A stretch of DNA of 64,000 nt from Levilactobacillus suantsaii (lineage in GTDB: Bacteria; Bacillota; Bacilli; Lactobacillales; Lactobacillaceae), in assembly GCF_004115745.1 (NCBI RefSeq), contig NZ_QXIL01000009.1, positions 1-64,000 on the forward strand, given 5' to 3'. Positions within the stretch are counted from its first letter, which is position 1, and each line of letters opens with the position of its first letter. The notes under the pieces were generated by a model. That model did not search any database and was not told the DNA's origin. It saw only the letters and a list, made by a program, of their open reading frames with translations. Positions 17,804-27,938 of this stretch are shown here, one piece after another. The position numbers and the translations under genes were made by a program.

Positions 17804-18988
17804 ATGAAATTATTACATACGGCCGATTGGCATATCGGGCGGACGCTCAACGGTTACTCACTATTGGCTGAACAAGAACAAGCCTTTCAACAAATCTTAC
17901 AAATTGCCCTGGATGAGCACGTGGATGGTATCGTGGTCGCCGGCGACCTGTACGATCGCGCCGTTCCCAATACCGACGCCGTGACCGCGTTGGACCACAT
18001 GTTTCGCGCGATTAATATTGAGCATCAACTTCCGATTTACGCCATTTCGGGAAATCATGACGGGGCTAAACGCCTGAACTACGGCCGTGAATGGTTAGCC
18101 AATACCGGGTTTCATTTGAACACATTATTAGAAGAAGCCTTTACGCCCATCGAAACGGCGAGCACGCAAATCTTCTTACTGCCGTTCTTTGATCCCATGG
18201 ATGCTCGAGTCTATTACAGTCACCAAGGCATGTCCGAAGACCAAACTAAGGCCATCCACACGATTAACGATGCTATGCAATTGGTTATCGCCGATTTGGT
18301 CAAATTATTTGACCCGCAGAAACGCCATCTGCTAGTTACCCACTTTGCTGTAACCGCCAGTGCCGATGATGAGTTGGACCTGACCAGCGAAACCACGTCC
18401 AAGGTCGGTGGCTTGGCCAGTCTTCCTGCTAGTCTGTTCGAAGCCTTTGATTACGTCATGCTGGGCCACATCCACACCCGGTTAGCTTCTCCGATGAAAG
18501 ATAAAATCCGTTACGCCGGGAGTCCAGTCAAATTCAACGTGAAGGAAGCCAATCCCAAATTTCACGGAAAAGGTGTGGAAATCGTTGACATCACCGCCGA
18601 CCACATCACCCACACCTTCAAGCCCATCACGCCCCACACGGACTTAATTGCGTTAAAGGCCCCTTGGAAAACGTTAACGGATCCCGAGTATTACCATCAA
18701 CAGCCCTGCAACCAAGCTTGGTTTGCTATCACGATTGAAGACTTTGACCGTAGCCAACACCTAAACGTCAGAGCCGAGTTGCAAAAAATATATGGGACCG
18801 TTGTGGAACTCGACTACGCCGACACCCAAGCTAAGCCGATTGACCACCCAGAAACGGCCACGCCCGGCACCCTCAGTCCCGACGATTTAGTCGGTCAGTT
18901 CTTTCACGCGGTCACCGGTCACGACCTATCCCAGCCACAGCAGCGATTAGTCGACAATATCTTCATCGACTTGAGTCAGGAGGAATAA
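17804..18988 (+). CDS. sbcD: SbcCD nuclease subunit D (Mre11-type)
   Basis: A 394-residue calcineurin-like phosphoesterase. All metal motifs are present: ADWHIGR (Asp8, His10), AGDLYDR, SGNHDG, THFAV and GHIHTR. With SbcC it trims hairpins and protein-blocked DNA ends. AGGAGG lies 9 bases before the ATG, and the gene is 3 bases from sbcC. The LexA box in its promoter suggests induction by DNA damage. Confidence 0.95.
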   Translation: MKLLHTADWHIGRTLNGYSLLAEQEQAFQQILQIALDEHVDGIVVAGDLYDRAVPNTDAVTALDHMFRAINIEHQLPIYAISGNHDGAKRLNYGREWLANTGFHLNTLLEEAFTPIETASTQIFLLPFFDPMDARVYYSHQGMSEDQTKAIHTINDAMQLVIADLVKLFDPQKRHLLVTHFAVTASADDELDLTSETTSKVGGLASLPASLFEAFDYVMLGHIHTRLASPMKDKIRYAGSPVKFNVKEANPKFHGKGVEIVDITADHITHTFKPITPHTDLIALKAPWKTLTDPEYYHQQPCNQAWFAITIEDFDRSQHLNVRAELQKIYGTVVELDYADTQAKPIDHPETATPGTLSPDDLVGQFFHAVTGHDLSQPQQRLVDNIFIDLSQEE

Positions 18989-18991
18989 TCT

Positions 18992-21900
18992 ATGAAACCC
19001 GTTTACTTAAAAATGACTTACTTTGGCCCCTACCAAGAAGCGGCCATTGACTTTCGCCAGCTCGAAGAGGCCCCCATCTTTCTAATTGGTGGCGATACCG
19101 GGGCCGGCAAATCGACCATCTTTGATGCCATGACCTACGCGCTATTTGGCAGCACCACTAATGACGGTGCGGACGGCCGCGGGGCTAAGGAACTGCGCAG
19201 TCAATTTGCCCCTGCTGATCAGGCCACGACCATCACCTTTTATTTCGAGCAAGGAAACCAACTCTATAAAATCACTCGGTCTCCGGAGCAATCGTTAGCC
19301 AAGAAAAGGGGGAACGGTACGACCAAAAAGAACGCGACCGCCACGTTGGCGACCATGACCACCGTTGGCGGGACGGAAACGGCCAGCATCGCGGCTAAAC
19401 CCGCCGACGTGGGCCCGGAAATCATGTCAATTTTAAATTTGAATGCCGATCAATTTAAAAAGATTATCCTGTTGCCGCAAAACGACTTCTCGGAATTTTT
19501 GAAGGCCAAGACAACGGACAAAGAGCGCATCTTAAAGAAAATCTTTGGGACCCAGTTGTACACGGACTTTACCGCCAAACTGAAGGAACGGTATGACGCG
19601 GCCAGCCAGACCGGTCAACAGTTCACCAACCAATTAACGGCTCAACTCACAGCGGCAACGTGGACGCCCACCGAACAAGACCAGCTACAGCAAGCCGCGG
19701 CGCCGGAACAACCTGCCCTGCTGAAAGCTTTCGTTACGCAACGGCAACAAACGTTAACCAAGGTAACGGCTAACGCGCAAACCAATCAACAAGCGCTCGA
19801 CCACGCCACCGCGGCTTACCAACAAGGTCGCGATATCGACCAGAAATTCAAACGTCTCGCAACGACTAAGGCGGACTATCAGCAAAAAATCACGGCACAA
19901 AAGCCACAAATTGCTGCCCAAGAAGCGCAATTGTCCAAGTTACGCTGGGCCGCTACGCTCAGCGATACGGTTAGGGATTATCAGCAGGCCCAAGCCGACC
20001 AACAACACCTTAAACAGGCCCAAACGGCCGCCCAAACAGCTGCCGTCCAGGCCAACGACCGGGTCGAACAAGCCCAACAAACGCAAAAAAAGTTGACGGA
20101 TCAAGCCGCCGATTTTGACCAGCAACAGCACCGGGTCGACCAATTGATCACCCTCATCCCCCAGGCCCAAAAAGTCGAAGATCTGACGACGCAGGTAGCT
20201 CAGCTCCAACCAACGGTAACCCAAGCCCAAAAACAATATACTGACCAGAAGGCCCAAATTGATACTTTAGCCGCGACCATTACCCAACAACGAGCTGCTT
20301 TAGCGCCAGTAGATGAGTTACGGACAACTAAAGATCACCTCACGCAGCAACGCTCCCAAGCCGTGGATACCCTGACCCCCCTGTTTAACCAGCAACAAAC
20401 GACTCGCGCCACGGTCAAACGGCTTCAGGCGGATTATGACCAAGCTCAAACGGCTCAGCAAGACCGTCAAAATCAATTGACGGCCGCACAAACTGACTTT
20501 CAAACCCAAAAGGGTCGGCGACAAGACCTGATGATTGCCCAACTTCAACAGGAATTGGTCAACGGTGAACCTTGCGTGGTCTGTGGCTCTTTGGACCATT
20601 CGCATATGCAGCCCCACGTAGCGGCCAGTGAGACCGAGTTGAAAGCGGCCATGACAGCGGTCGATGCATCGCAAAACACCCTGGCGGCGGCGCAAAAGAG
20701 TGTTGCCAACGGTCAAGAGCAGATTCAAAAATTACAGACAGAACTGGCTACTGCGCAACAGGACCAAACAACGGCGACCACCCAACTAACCACACAGTAC
20801 CAACAATTACGTCAGAACACGAGCTTAATCAGCTTACCCCAAACAGCTGAGCTGAAGACGATTAAAGCGGCGTTTGACCAGCAATTGCAAACGGCCACGA
20901 CCGAGTTGAAACAAGCCGAAAAAGCTGCCCAAACCGTCCAAGCCTTGGAAACGCAACTGACCACCAAGCGTGACGACTTAAATGCAGCGCAAGTCACCTT
21001 AGCGCAACAGCAGGCAACCTTGAAAGGGAAACAAAGTGACCTGCAAGCCGCCCAGAAAGTCTTACCAAGTGATGCGGGATCCAGCGCACAATTGGCCCAA
21101 GAAAAAACGCAATTGACGCAAGCAATCGCGACCTACACGGCAACTAGCCAAAAGGCGACGACTGAAACCCATCAAGCTCAGCTGGACCAATCGACGACTA
21201 CGACCAAACTTGAAGACTTGAATCAACAATTGACGGCCAAGCAACACCAGGTCACGGCGTTAAATGATAGCCTCACCGCGGCGCTTAACGCCATGACGGC
21301 CCCCACCCAGGACCTCGCTACGTTGCAGCAGTGGTTAGCAGACATCGCTGATGGGACCATGGATCACCTGCAGACCACCATTACCAGTTATCACCGTGAC
21401 GCCCAGAACCTCACGGCGACGATTGAGGCCCTGGAGTCTGAGTTGTCCGACCAAACGATCCCAGATCTAGCGGCGTTAAAAGCTACCCTGGCCACCCAAC
21501 AAGCGCAACGTGACGAGCTGATCCGAGAGCAAGCCAACGCCACGACCGCGGCCAAAACGGCACAAGCTAGCTACCAGCAAATCCAGCAGATTTTACGTGA
21601 CCAAGGTGACTTCGCCAAACGATTTGCCGAGTTGACGGGATTATACAATATCGTCACGGGAAAAGATGGCAACGATCAGAAGTTGAAACTTGAAACCTAC
21701 GTGGTTCAGAACTACCTCCAACGGGTCTTGACCTACGCCAACGAGCACTTCATCAACCTACTGTCTAATAACCGTTACACGTTTGAACTCGCTGCCAAAG
21801 TCGCCGACCACCGGACCGACCACGGACTCGATATTTACGTCTTCGATAACGAAACGGGCCATTCCCGTTCAGCCGACACGCTGTCCGGTGGGGAGACCTT

Positions 21901-22174
21901 CATTGCGGCGCTGTCCATCGCGCTATCGCTCAGTGAAGTCGTGCAGTCCTCAGCCAACGGGGTTCAAATCGATGCCCTCTTCGTCGACGAAGGCTTTGGG
22001 TCTTTGGATGATGAGACTTTGGAAAAGGCCATGCAGGCACTTGAGACCATCGGTGAAAACCGGATGGTGGGCGTCATCAGCCATATCGAATCCATGAAAC
22101 GCACGATTGGCCAACAGGTCTTGATACAAAAATTAGGCGATGGCCGTAGCCAAGTCAAACTCATTAGTAAGTAG
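18992..22174 (+). CDS. sbcC: SbcCD nuclease subunit C (Rad50-type SMC ATPase)
   Basis: A 1060-residue SMC-like ATPase with Walker A GDTGAGKST (34-42), two long Gln/Ala-rich coiled coils, the zinc hook CVVC at about residue 527, the signature LSGGET (about 964) and Walker B ALFVDEG (about 995). It forms the ATP-driven clamp for SbcD. It is translationally close to sbcD, with its ribosome site (AGGAGG) inside the end of sbcD. The coiled coils are strongly enriched in Gln, Thr and Ala. Confidence 0.95.
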   Translation: MKPVYLKMTYFGPYQEAAIDFRQLEEAPIFLIGGDTGAGKSTIFDAMTYALFGSTTNDGADGRGAKELRSQFAPADQATTITFYFEQGNQLYKITRSPEQSLAKKRGNGTTKKNATATLATMTTVGGTETASIAAKPADVGPEIMSILNLNADQFKKIILLPQNDFSEFLKAKTTDKERILKKIFGTQLYTDFTAKLKERYDAASQTGQQFTNQLTAQLTAATWTPTEQDQLQQAAAPEQPALLKAFVTQRQQTLTKVTANAQTNQQALDHATAAYQQGRDIDQKFKRLATTKADYQQKITAQKPQIAAQEAQLSKLRWAATLSDTVRDYQQAQADQQHLKQAQTAAQTAAVQANDRVEQAQQTQKKLTDQAADFDQQQHRVDQLITLIPQAQKVEDLTTQVAQLQPTVTQAQKQYTDQKAQIDTLAATITQQRAALAPVDELRTTKDHLTQQRSQAVDTLTPLFNQQQTTRATVKRLQADYDQAQTAQQDRQNQLTAAQTDFQTQKGRRQDLMIAQLQQELVNGEPCVVCGSLDHSHMQPHVAASETELKAAMTAVDASQNTLAAAQKSVANGQEQIQKLQTELATAQQDQTTATTQLTTQYQQLRQNTSLISLPQTAELKTIKAAFDQQLQTATTELKQAEKAAQTVQALETQLTTKRDDLNAAQVTLAQQQATLKGKQSDLQAAQKVLPSDAGSSAQLAQEKTQLTQAIATYTATSQKATTETHQAQLDQSTTTTKLEDLNQQLTAKQHQVTALNDSLTAALNAMTAPTQDLATLQQWLADIADGTMDHLQTTITSYHRDAQNLTATIEALESELSDQTIPDLAALKATLATQQAQRDELIREQANATTAAKTAQASYQQIQQILRDQGDFAKRFAELTGLYNIVTGKDGNDQKLKLETYVVQNYLQRVLTYANEHFINLLSNNRYTFELAAKVADHRTDHGLDIYVFDNETGHSRSADTLSGGETFIAALSIALSLSEVVQSSANGVQIDALFVDEGFGSLDDETLEKAMQALETIGENRMVGVISHIESMKRTIGQQVLIQKLGDGRSQVKLISK

Positions 22175-22205
22175 ATTACTTTCCCACAATAATAAAATTT
22201 GCACG

Positions 22206-22252
22206 AAAAAGCTCGCTTAACCATCATTGGCACGGTTAAGCGAGCTTTGTTT
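22206..22252. terminator. Terminator between sbcC and hom
   Basis: A 15-bp perfect stem (AAAGCTCGCTTAACC) is followed by TTTGTTTC on the plus strand and TTTTTCG on the minus strand. It serves both convergent operons. Confidence 0.85.
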
Positions 22253-22273
22253 CTAAAAGGGAGCAGTTTAAAT

Positions 22274-23527
22274 TTAGCTTTTAACGGCGACTGGCCAGGC
22301 CACAGTCCCCGCGATGGGCACCAGTTGAATGGAATCACTGACCTGAAGTGCTTGACATTGTTCCGCTGTTAAGCGACTGGTCCGATACCCCCCGTCAGGT
22401 AGCGGTTGAATGGTGAACTGGCCGTCCGTTGCCCAGCGAAATAAAATATCGCCAGGGAGGTCGCTGAATAAGAGGTACTCCTGCGGTAAGGCGGCTAAAT
22501 TGATGACCGGCAAAGGGTCGGTAGTTACACCAGTGATAGCGGTCCCCCGGGTCCCCTCGCGGAAGCGTTGGGCGGCCACTAAGACGTCATTCAACACGCT
22601 GTTGGCCGTGGCGGTACTGCCGGCACCCGGACCAGCGTAGAGGCTTTCGCCAATAGCTTGGCTTTGAATCGCCACCCCGTTTTGGACCCCATCGATGCGA
22701 CTTAAGGCATGGGTCGAATCCAAAGCGACCGGCGCCACCCGACAGTAAAGGTGGTGCGCCTGACGTTGGGCCTGGGCAAGCAATTTGATGGTCCACCCCG
22801 ACTTGGCTGCGGCTTGGCACTGGTCCGCCGTTAACGTTGTGATACCTCTTGGCGCAATTTGGGCTTGAGTCACCTGTTGGCCAAACGCTAAGCGGGTCAA
22901 AATCATCAGCTTATACGTGGTGTCTAACCCGCCGACGTCATTCGTTGGGTCACTTTCCGCGTATCCGGCCGCCTGCGCCGCCGCTAATGCTCGGGGATAG
23001 GTCTGCCCCGTTTGGGTCATGGCACTAAGGATGTAGTTGGCCGTGCCATTCAAGATTCCCGTGACGGCTTGAATCGTGTCGGTCGCGTAGCTATCCGTCA
23101 AGGTCCTTAAGATGGGGATGCCCCCGGCAACGCTGGCTTCGTAAAACAAATCACAGCGATTACGGTGTGCCAAATCGATGAGGTCTTGGCCGGCCGTCGC
23201 AATTAAGTCCTTGTTGGCGGTGATCACCGATTTACCGTGTTCGAGCGCGGTCGTAATGGCCTGCTTGGCCGTGGTTACCGTGCCCATGACTTCGATGACC
23301 AGCTGAATCTGTGGGTCACTCACAACATCAGTTAATACCGTGGTCAACCGGGTACCTGCCGGTAATTTGGCTTGGCGCGGGGCGTGTAAGTGATGCACCG
23401 CCACCGTGGTCAATTCGAGGTGCAACCCATGAGTCTGTTCAATTTTGGCGGCCGCTTGGGTCAGCCGTTCGACGACCCCACTGCCGACGGTGCCAAACCC
23501 CAGCATGCCGATTTTAATGGTGGTCAT
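22274..23527 (-). CDS. hom: Homoserine dehydrogenase
   Basis: A 417-residue enzyme that reduces aspartate semialdehyde to homoserine. It has the N-terminal NAD(P) fold (IGMLGFGTVGSG), a central catalytic domain with ITANKDLIA, SVAGGIPIL, GILNGTANYIL and ESDPTNDVGGLD, and a C-terminal extension of about 80 residues where longer homologues carry a regulatory domain. A GTG at 23551 is in frame, but AAAGGAGGG sits 8 bases before ATG 23527, so that start is chosen. It is the last gene of the T-box operon metA-metY-hom and supplies the substrate for the other two. Confidence 0.92.
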   Translation of the reverse strand: MTTIKIGMLGFGTVGSGVVERLTQAAAKIEQTHGLHLELTTVAVHHLHAPRQAKLPAGTRLTTVLTDVVSDPQIQLVIEVMGTVTTAKQAITTALEHGKSVITANKDLIATAGQDLIDLAHRNRCDLFYEASVAGGIPILRTLTDSYATDTIQAVTGILNGTANYILSAMTQTGQTYPRALAAAQAAGYAESDPTNDVGGLDTTYKLMILTRLAFGQQVTQAQIAPRGITTLTADQCQAAAKSGWTIKLLAQAQRQAHHLYCRVAPVALDSTHALSRIDGVQNGVAIQSQAIGESLYAGPGAGSTATANSVLNDVLVAAQRFREGTRGTAITGVTTDPLPVINLAALPQEYLLFSDLPGDILFRWATDGQFTIQPLPDGGYRTSRLTAEQCQALQVSDSIQLVPIAGTVAWPVAVKS

Positions 23528-23552
23528 CGCGTTTTCCCTCCTTTGGGTCACG

Positions 23553-24839
23553 TTAAATTTGGTCCAGGGCTTGTTTCAAGTCAGCAATCAAATCATCGAC
23601 GTTTTCGACCCCGACAGAAATTCGAATCAAATCGGGAGTCACGCCCGCCGCTAACAGCTCCTGTTCACTGAGTTGGGCGTGAGTGGTTGAGGCCGGATGG
23701 ATAATCAAGGACTTGGCATCCGCTACGTTGGCCAGAAGCGAGAACAAGTGAAGATGTTCAATCAAGTCCTTACCGGCTTTTTCGCCCCCTTTGAGGCCCA
23801 AGGTAAAGATGGACCCGACGCCTTTCGGGAAGTATTTCGTCGCTAAAGCGTGGTATTTACTGTCGGGTAATTCGGGGTAGTTGATCCAAGCAACCTTAGG
23901 GTGGTCATTTAAGAAGGCCACGATTTTCCGAGTGTTAGCGACGTGGCGTTCGACCCGTAAAGACAACGATTCGAGTCCTTGTAGCAGCAGGAAGGAGTTG
24001 AATGGGCTGATGGTGGCACCGGTGTCACGTAACGTTTCGGCCCGAACCTTGGTGGTGAAGGCGCCCCCACCTAAGTCGGCGAAGACTAAGCCGTTGTACT
24101 GGGGGTCCGGATTCGTGAATTCGGGGTACTTGCCACTGGCCTTCCAGTCGAACTTGCTGCCTTCGACGATGATCCCGCCCATGGTCGTGCCGTGACCACC
24201 GATGAACTTCGTGGCCGAATGGACGACCACATCAGCCCCGTGGTCAAGCGGTTTAACCAAGTACGGTGTGCCAAAGGTGTTATCAACGATCAAGATAATG
24301 TGGTGTTTGTGGGCGATGGCGCCGATAGCCTCGAAGTCGACCAAGTTGATGTCGGGGTTACCGATGCTTTCCACGTATAGGGCCTTAGTGTGTTCATTGA
24401 TTTGGTCTTCAAAGTTCTGCGGATTGTCAGAGTCCACAAAATGGGTGGTGATGCCCAATTTCTTCAACGTAACGTTGAAGAGGTCATACGTCCCGCCATA
24501 GAGGGTCTTAGCCGAAACGATTTCGTCACCCTGTTGGGCCACGTTCAGGATAGCGGCGGTGATGGCAGCCGCCCCGGTAGCTAAGGTCACACCCCCGGTC
24601 CCATGTTCGAGGGCTGCGACCCGCTTGTCAACGACGTCCGTGGTCGGGTTGGTCAACCGGGTGTAGATGTTGCCGGCATCGGTCAAGGCAAATCGACCGG
24701 CGGCTTGCTTGGCGTCCTTAAAGACGTACGAAGTCGTTTGGTAAATCGGGACTGCGCGGGCGCCGGTCTCATCGACCGTTTGGCCAGCGTGGACTTGTAA
24801 CGTTTCAAAGTGGTAGTTTTCTGGGTTAGATTTTGTCAT
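23553..24839 (-). CDS. metY: O-acetylhomoserine sulfhydrylase
   Basis: A 428-residue PLP enzyme of the Cys/Met metabolism family. The Schiff-base Lys is about residue 211 in [13 protein letters not shown], with the usual upstream [20 protein letters not shown] and [10 protein letters not shown]. It makes homocysteine from O-acetylhomoserine and sulfide. The length and long C-terminal part fit MetY and not the shorter MetB/MetC. It lies 3 bases after metA and just before hom, so the operon performs homoserine to homocysteine. Confidence 0.92.
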   Translation of the reverse strand: MTKSNPENYHFETLQVHAGQTVDETGARAVPIYQTTSYVFKDAKQAAGRFALTDAGNIYTRLTNPTTDVVDKRVAALEHGTGGVTLATGAAAITAAILNVAQQGDEIVSAKTLYGGTYDLFNVTLKKLGITTHFVDSDNPQNFEDQINEHTKALYVESIGNPDINLVDFEAIGAIAHKHHIILIVDNTFGTPYLVKPLDHGADVVVHSATKFIGGHGTTMGGIIVEGSKFDWKASGKYPEFTNPDPQYNGLVFADLGGGAFTTKVRAETLRDTGATISPFNSFLLLQGLESLSLRVERHVANTRKIVAFLNDHPKVAWINYPELPDSKYHALATKYFPKGVGSIFTLGLKGGEKAGKDLIEHLHLFSLLANVADAKSLIIHPASTTHAQLSEQELLAAGVTPDLIRISVGVENVDDLIADLKQALDQI

Positions 24840-24842
24840 AAT

Positions 24843-25712
24843 TTAAAGACTCGCTTTCGTTAAGTTTAGTGTGGTTAACCAATTTTGATACAATTGCCGA
24901 CTGGCGTGGGCCCAGCTGTAATCGACCTGGTCTAAATCAGAATCGGCAAAGTAATGCTGCGGTAAGGTGACCGGTAGCCGCTTTTGTTTGTCGCGGAAGT
25001 ATTCTTTAGCCAGTGTGTTGGCCGCGTATTCTGGGTGACCGGTCACGTAAACGGCATGTTGCGTCGCAGATGTCAGGACCAGAGGCCCGACTTCATCGTT
25101 TTGGGCCACGACGTTCAATCCATCCGGTAACGTTGCCGGCAAATCCAGGCCGGTATGCCGCGATTGGGGCATCTTCAATAAACCACTGGCACTTAGCCCC
25201 TTGATCAAGCGGGAGCGGTTGTCAGTTGTCGTGGCGGTGTACACCCCCGTAATCTTGTGGGGCAATAACCGTTTGGCCACATCGAACTGCGCGTAAAGCC
25301 CAGCCTGAGCCGCCCAACATTCAAACAACGTTTGAGTCACGTGTCGTTGGGCCCAGTCGATGATGGCCAAAAACTCATGCCAGTAGTCTACCTGTTCAAA
25401 CGGGAGTTGCTCGACCGGTGCTCCGGTAACGATCAAGCCGTCGAAGTGCTGATCAACGACCTGGTCGATGGACACATAAGCCTCGGCTACGGCTCGTTGC
25501 GAGTAAGTCTTAAAGTGGTGGCGCTTCGGGTACATGAAGGTCACCGCGACGTCATCGTCGACGGCTGAGAAGCGTTTCAGAAATTGCCGTTCCGTCTCCG
25601 CCTTCGTGGGCATCAGGTTTAAAATCAAAATTTGTAAGGGGTCACTGCGCAGAGAATCGTCGACCCACTGGTGTTGGGCCTTTAACAGGCCGTTCGTTGC
25701 CACAACTGTCAT
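24843..25712 (-). CDS. metA: Homoserine O-acetyltransferase (MetA type)
   Basis: A 289-residue class I amidotransferase-like acyltransferase. The nucleophile is Cys132 (FECWAAQAG), and the His is in VTGHPEY. The specificity stretch is TGAPVEQLPFEQVDYW. The Glu at that point is, from work on the family, associated with acetyl-CoA use, whereas succinyl-CoA enzymes have Gly. An upstream frame open to 25775 lies inside the T-box terminator, so the start is ATG 25712 with AAGGAAG 7 bases before it. It is the first gene of the operon. Confidence 0.92.
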   Translation of the reverse strand: MTVVATNGLLKAQHQWVDDSLRSDPLQILILNLMPTKAETERQFLKRFSAVDDDVAVTFMYPKRHHFKTYSQRAVAEAYVSIDQVVDQHFDGLIVTGAPVEQLPFEQVDYWHEFLAIIDWAQRHVTQTLFECWAAQAGLYAQFDVAKRLLPHKITGVYTATTTDNRSRLIKGLSASGLLKMPQSRHTGLDLPATLPDGLNVVAQNDEVGPLVLTSATQHAVYVTGHPEYAANTLAKEYFRDKQKRLPVTLPQHYFADSDLDQVDYSWAHASRQLYQNWLTTLNLTKASL

Positions 25713-25737
25713 CTGATAACTTCCTTTCCGTCGAAAA

Positions 25738-26049
25738 TAAAAAAGCCTTCGTTCGCCAGTTCCTAATTTAATCATTAGAAACTAACGGATGAAGGCTTTC
25801 GCGTTACCACCGTATTTCGTTACTACCTCGCGATAGCAACCTCGACAAGTACCCCCAGCTGGGGAGACTCCGCGAGATATCGGTCGCACCCGCACCCGTA
25901 GCCGTTAGACCCGGGTCATGACTCCAAGCTCATCTTCGTGGTATCACCGATTGCTTCTCTCACCAGGTCCAAGCTCTCTTTAAAATCGGGGATGTCACTA
26001 CTCTTCTCTTCAACGTCTTTAATCACTTTTTAATTTAGAACTAATCTAA
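25738..26049 (-). promoter_or_regulatory. T-box riboswitch, methionine type, with promoter
   Basis: Promoter TTGACG (26072-26067), 17-base spacer, TAGATT (26049-26044). The leader then shows stem I motifs (AGAGAG, GGTGAGAGAAG), a likely specifier ATG at 25933-25931 within AAGATGAGCTTGGAG, the T-box ACGGTGGTAACGCG (25813-25800), and a terminator stem AAAGCCTTC/GAAGGCTTT ending in T6 (to 25738). Uncharged tRNA-Met would stabilise the antiterminator and switch on metA-metY-hom. Confidence 0.92.
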
Positions 26050-26154
26050 CACCGGAATTTGCCACCGTCAACCCATTTATCAAAAAAATTATAGTGACGG
26101 GACTTCGTCAACGAAGCGCAATCATTGTGGGGCTTGCGTTGTTCCACGATTCTG

Positions 26155-27024
26155 TTACGGCCATAAAAATTTCAGAAGTAATTGGTCGACTTGCTGGTTG
26201 TCGTGTAACCGACTATGTTGGGCATTGGCCCCCATGATTTTGCGGACCTGATATGATTTGGCCCGCTTTTGAACTAATAACCGCAACGAGCGTGACGAGG
26301 CGTTGCTGACTCGTCCGTCTGAACGGGTCTTGTCGTTTAATTCCCCATAAATATTGAGTACGGCGACTTGCCGCGGAAAATAGGCGCGCCGAGCCGCTAA
26401 CCGCCGGTAATCATTAGGTGGTGTCTGAAGTCGTCTGGATTGGTCTCGCGTTTGTTGCTGGCTAGTATCGTTACCTCCGAGAACACCATTAAAGTTACCG
26501 GCAATGGCGACCCATTTTTGGGGCCGGGGCATTTGGCGGTCAGTGTTTCGTTTTAATAAGTAGGTCAGTAGGGTGATATTCCCCATGGAATGCCCCACCA
26601 GGTTGAATTTTTGAATATGGTAAGTCCGGGCCAGACCGGTAATGACCTTTTGCGCCCAATTAGCCGTGACTTGATAATCCGTATTGCGGTTATCCTTGAA
26701 CTCGACCGCGACTAACGGGTGGTAATCGCCTCGTTTGAAATGTCCCTGCCAGATGACCCGACCGGTCTTAGTCACGGTGGCGTGCACGACTGTTCGGGTC
26801 ACGCCAGCGGCTGTTGCCGCATGGATCATCTGCATCTCAGCGCTAGCGTGGCTCCCGTAGCCATGAAAAAATAAGGTTGGGATATACCGGGCGCCGGTTT
26901 TAGCGGTGATGCTAGTCGATGTGGCAGGTTTCGCCGGTTGCGAAAATTGACCACATCCCCCTAACAGTATCACTAACCCCAATAGCCCCAGTAAGCAATC
27001 AGTGATATGTCGATGTCGTCTCAT
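26155..27024 (-). CDS. DUF915-type alpha/beta hydrolase, lipoprotein
   Basis: A 289-residue exported hydrolase. A signal peptide ends in a lipobox (ILLGGC, Cys24), so it is anchored to the outer face of the membrane. The fold shows FFHGYGSHA (oxyanion region), GHSMG with Ser146, and a late His (AQHSRLHDN), the usual order of the triad. The family is common in lactobacilli; natural substrates are unknown. AGGGGG precedes the ATG. It is a single gene. The stretch 27025-27325 upstream holds promoters but no further gene that I can see. Confidence 0.85.
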   Translation of the reverse strand: MRRHRHITDCLLGLLGLVILLGGCGQFSQPAKPATSTSITAKTGARYIPTLFFHGYGSHASAEMQMIHAATAAGVTRTVVHATVTKTGRVIWQGHFKRGDYHPLVAVEFKDNRNTDYQVTANWAQKVITGLARTYHIQKFNLVGHSMGNITLLTYLLKRNTDRQMPRPQKWVAIAGNFNGVLGGNDTSQQQTRDQSRRLQTPPNDYRRLAARRAYFPRQVAVLNIYGELNDKTRSDGRVSNASSRSLRLLVQKRAKSYQVRKIMGANAQHSRLHDNQQVDQLLLKFLWP

Positions 27025-27325
27025 ATTGGATGTCCCCCTATCTCCGCGCCTAGTATACGACTAGCCGAAAAAATCATGGGTAACAATGACTTTGATTGCT
27101 CAGTTACTTAGCGAGCTGAGACCTTATGGCTCTTACCTAGCCCAATAATTATCAAGTAGCCAATTAATCGATAGATACAAATAATTCACCTTGCGTTTTT
27201 ATTAAAGGCCCAAAGAAACCGTAAAGACCAGGGCTTTCCCCTAGGCGGATCCCCAGTGATGCGGTATGCTAATCCCAGATTAAGTTACCCGCTGATCTCA
27301 ACGTATACACATTGGAGGTGGTTCA

Positions 27326-27847
27326 ATGCGCTGGGAACCGTTACTCATTATTTTACTCATAGCCGGTTTGAGTGGCTTGTTCGTGTTGACCACAACCGTT
27401 AACCGGTCGCATCGTTGGTTGGCCTTAGTGAGTCTAAGCTACTTGACGGGGTTAGCCGCTATCGTCTTTACGCCGTTATCCTTTACGGGGACGGCCGTTT
27501 ACATCATGCCACCGGGTCTAGGACGCGTGAACCTCACCGCTCTAGACATCATGAATCTAGGATTTGCTGAAAACATCTTGTTGACCCTTCCGCTAGGCGT
27601 GTTAGTTAAACGGCTCTGGGCCCAGTTGCCATTGCTTGGCGTGGCCTTGTTTGGCTTTGTTGCCAGTGGCAGCATCGAAGTTGGTCAATATCTCTTGTCG
27701 CACCACTGGCTCATCAACCGTAGTAGCGACATCAACGACGTGGTCGCCAATACCCTGGGGGTAATCCTAGGCGGCTTGATTGGCGCTAGTTACCTCGCTA
27801 TCAAGCGGCATACCCGCCGAAAATTACGCCTGGCACAGGCCAGTTAA
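27326..27847 (+). CDS. VanZ family membrane protein
   Basis: A 173-residue protein with four or five spans and the VanZ pattern: NLGFAENILLTLPLGVLV, then SGSIEVGQYLL, and the polar RSSDINDVVANTLGVILG. The original VanZ gives low-level teicoplanin resistance, but most family members have no known role. GGAGG lies 6 bases before the ATG. A strong terminator follows, so it is a one-gene unit. Confidence 0.85.
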   Translation: MRWEPLLIILLIAGLSGLFVLTTTVNRSHRWLALVSLSYLTGLAAIVFTPLSFTGTAVYIMPPGLGRVNLTALDIMNLGFAENILLTLPLGVLVKRLWAQLPLLGVALFGFVASGSIEVGQYLLSHHWLINRSSDINDVVANTLGVILGGLIGASYLAIKRHTRRKLRLAQAS

Positions 27848-27864
27848 GTTTTTGATTGACGCCT

Positions 27865-27917
27865 AAAAAGCCCCCGGTCCAGTTCCTTGGCTACGGAAAC
27901 TGGACCGGGGGCTTTTT
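27865..27917 (+). terminator. Terminator after the VanZ gene
   Basis: A very strong stem of about 22 bp (AAAAAGCCCCCGGTCCAGTT..) ends in TTTTT on the plus strand. Confidence 0.88.
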
Positions 27918-27938
27918 GTGGCACACCAAAGTTCCTAA

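Noticed and set aside
17562-17807. Open frame of 81 codons before sbcD
   Set aside because: No ribosome site, unusual composition, and it runs through the LexA box and the sbcD promoter and into the sbcD start.
20318-20728. Long minus-strand frame inside sbcC
   Set aside because: It is a shadow of the Gln/Ala-rich coiled-coil codons, with no start signals.
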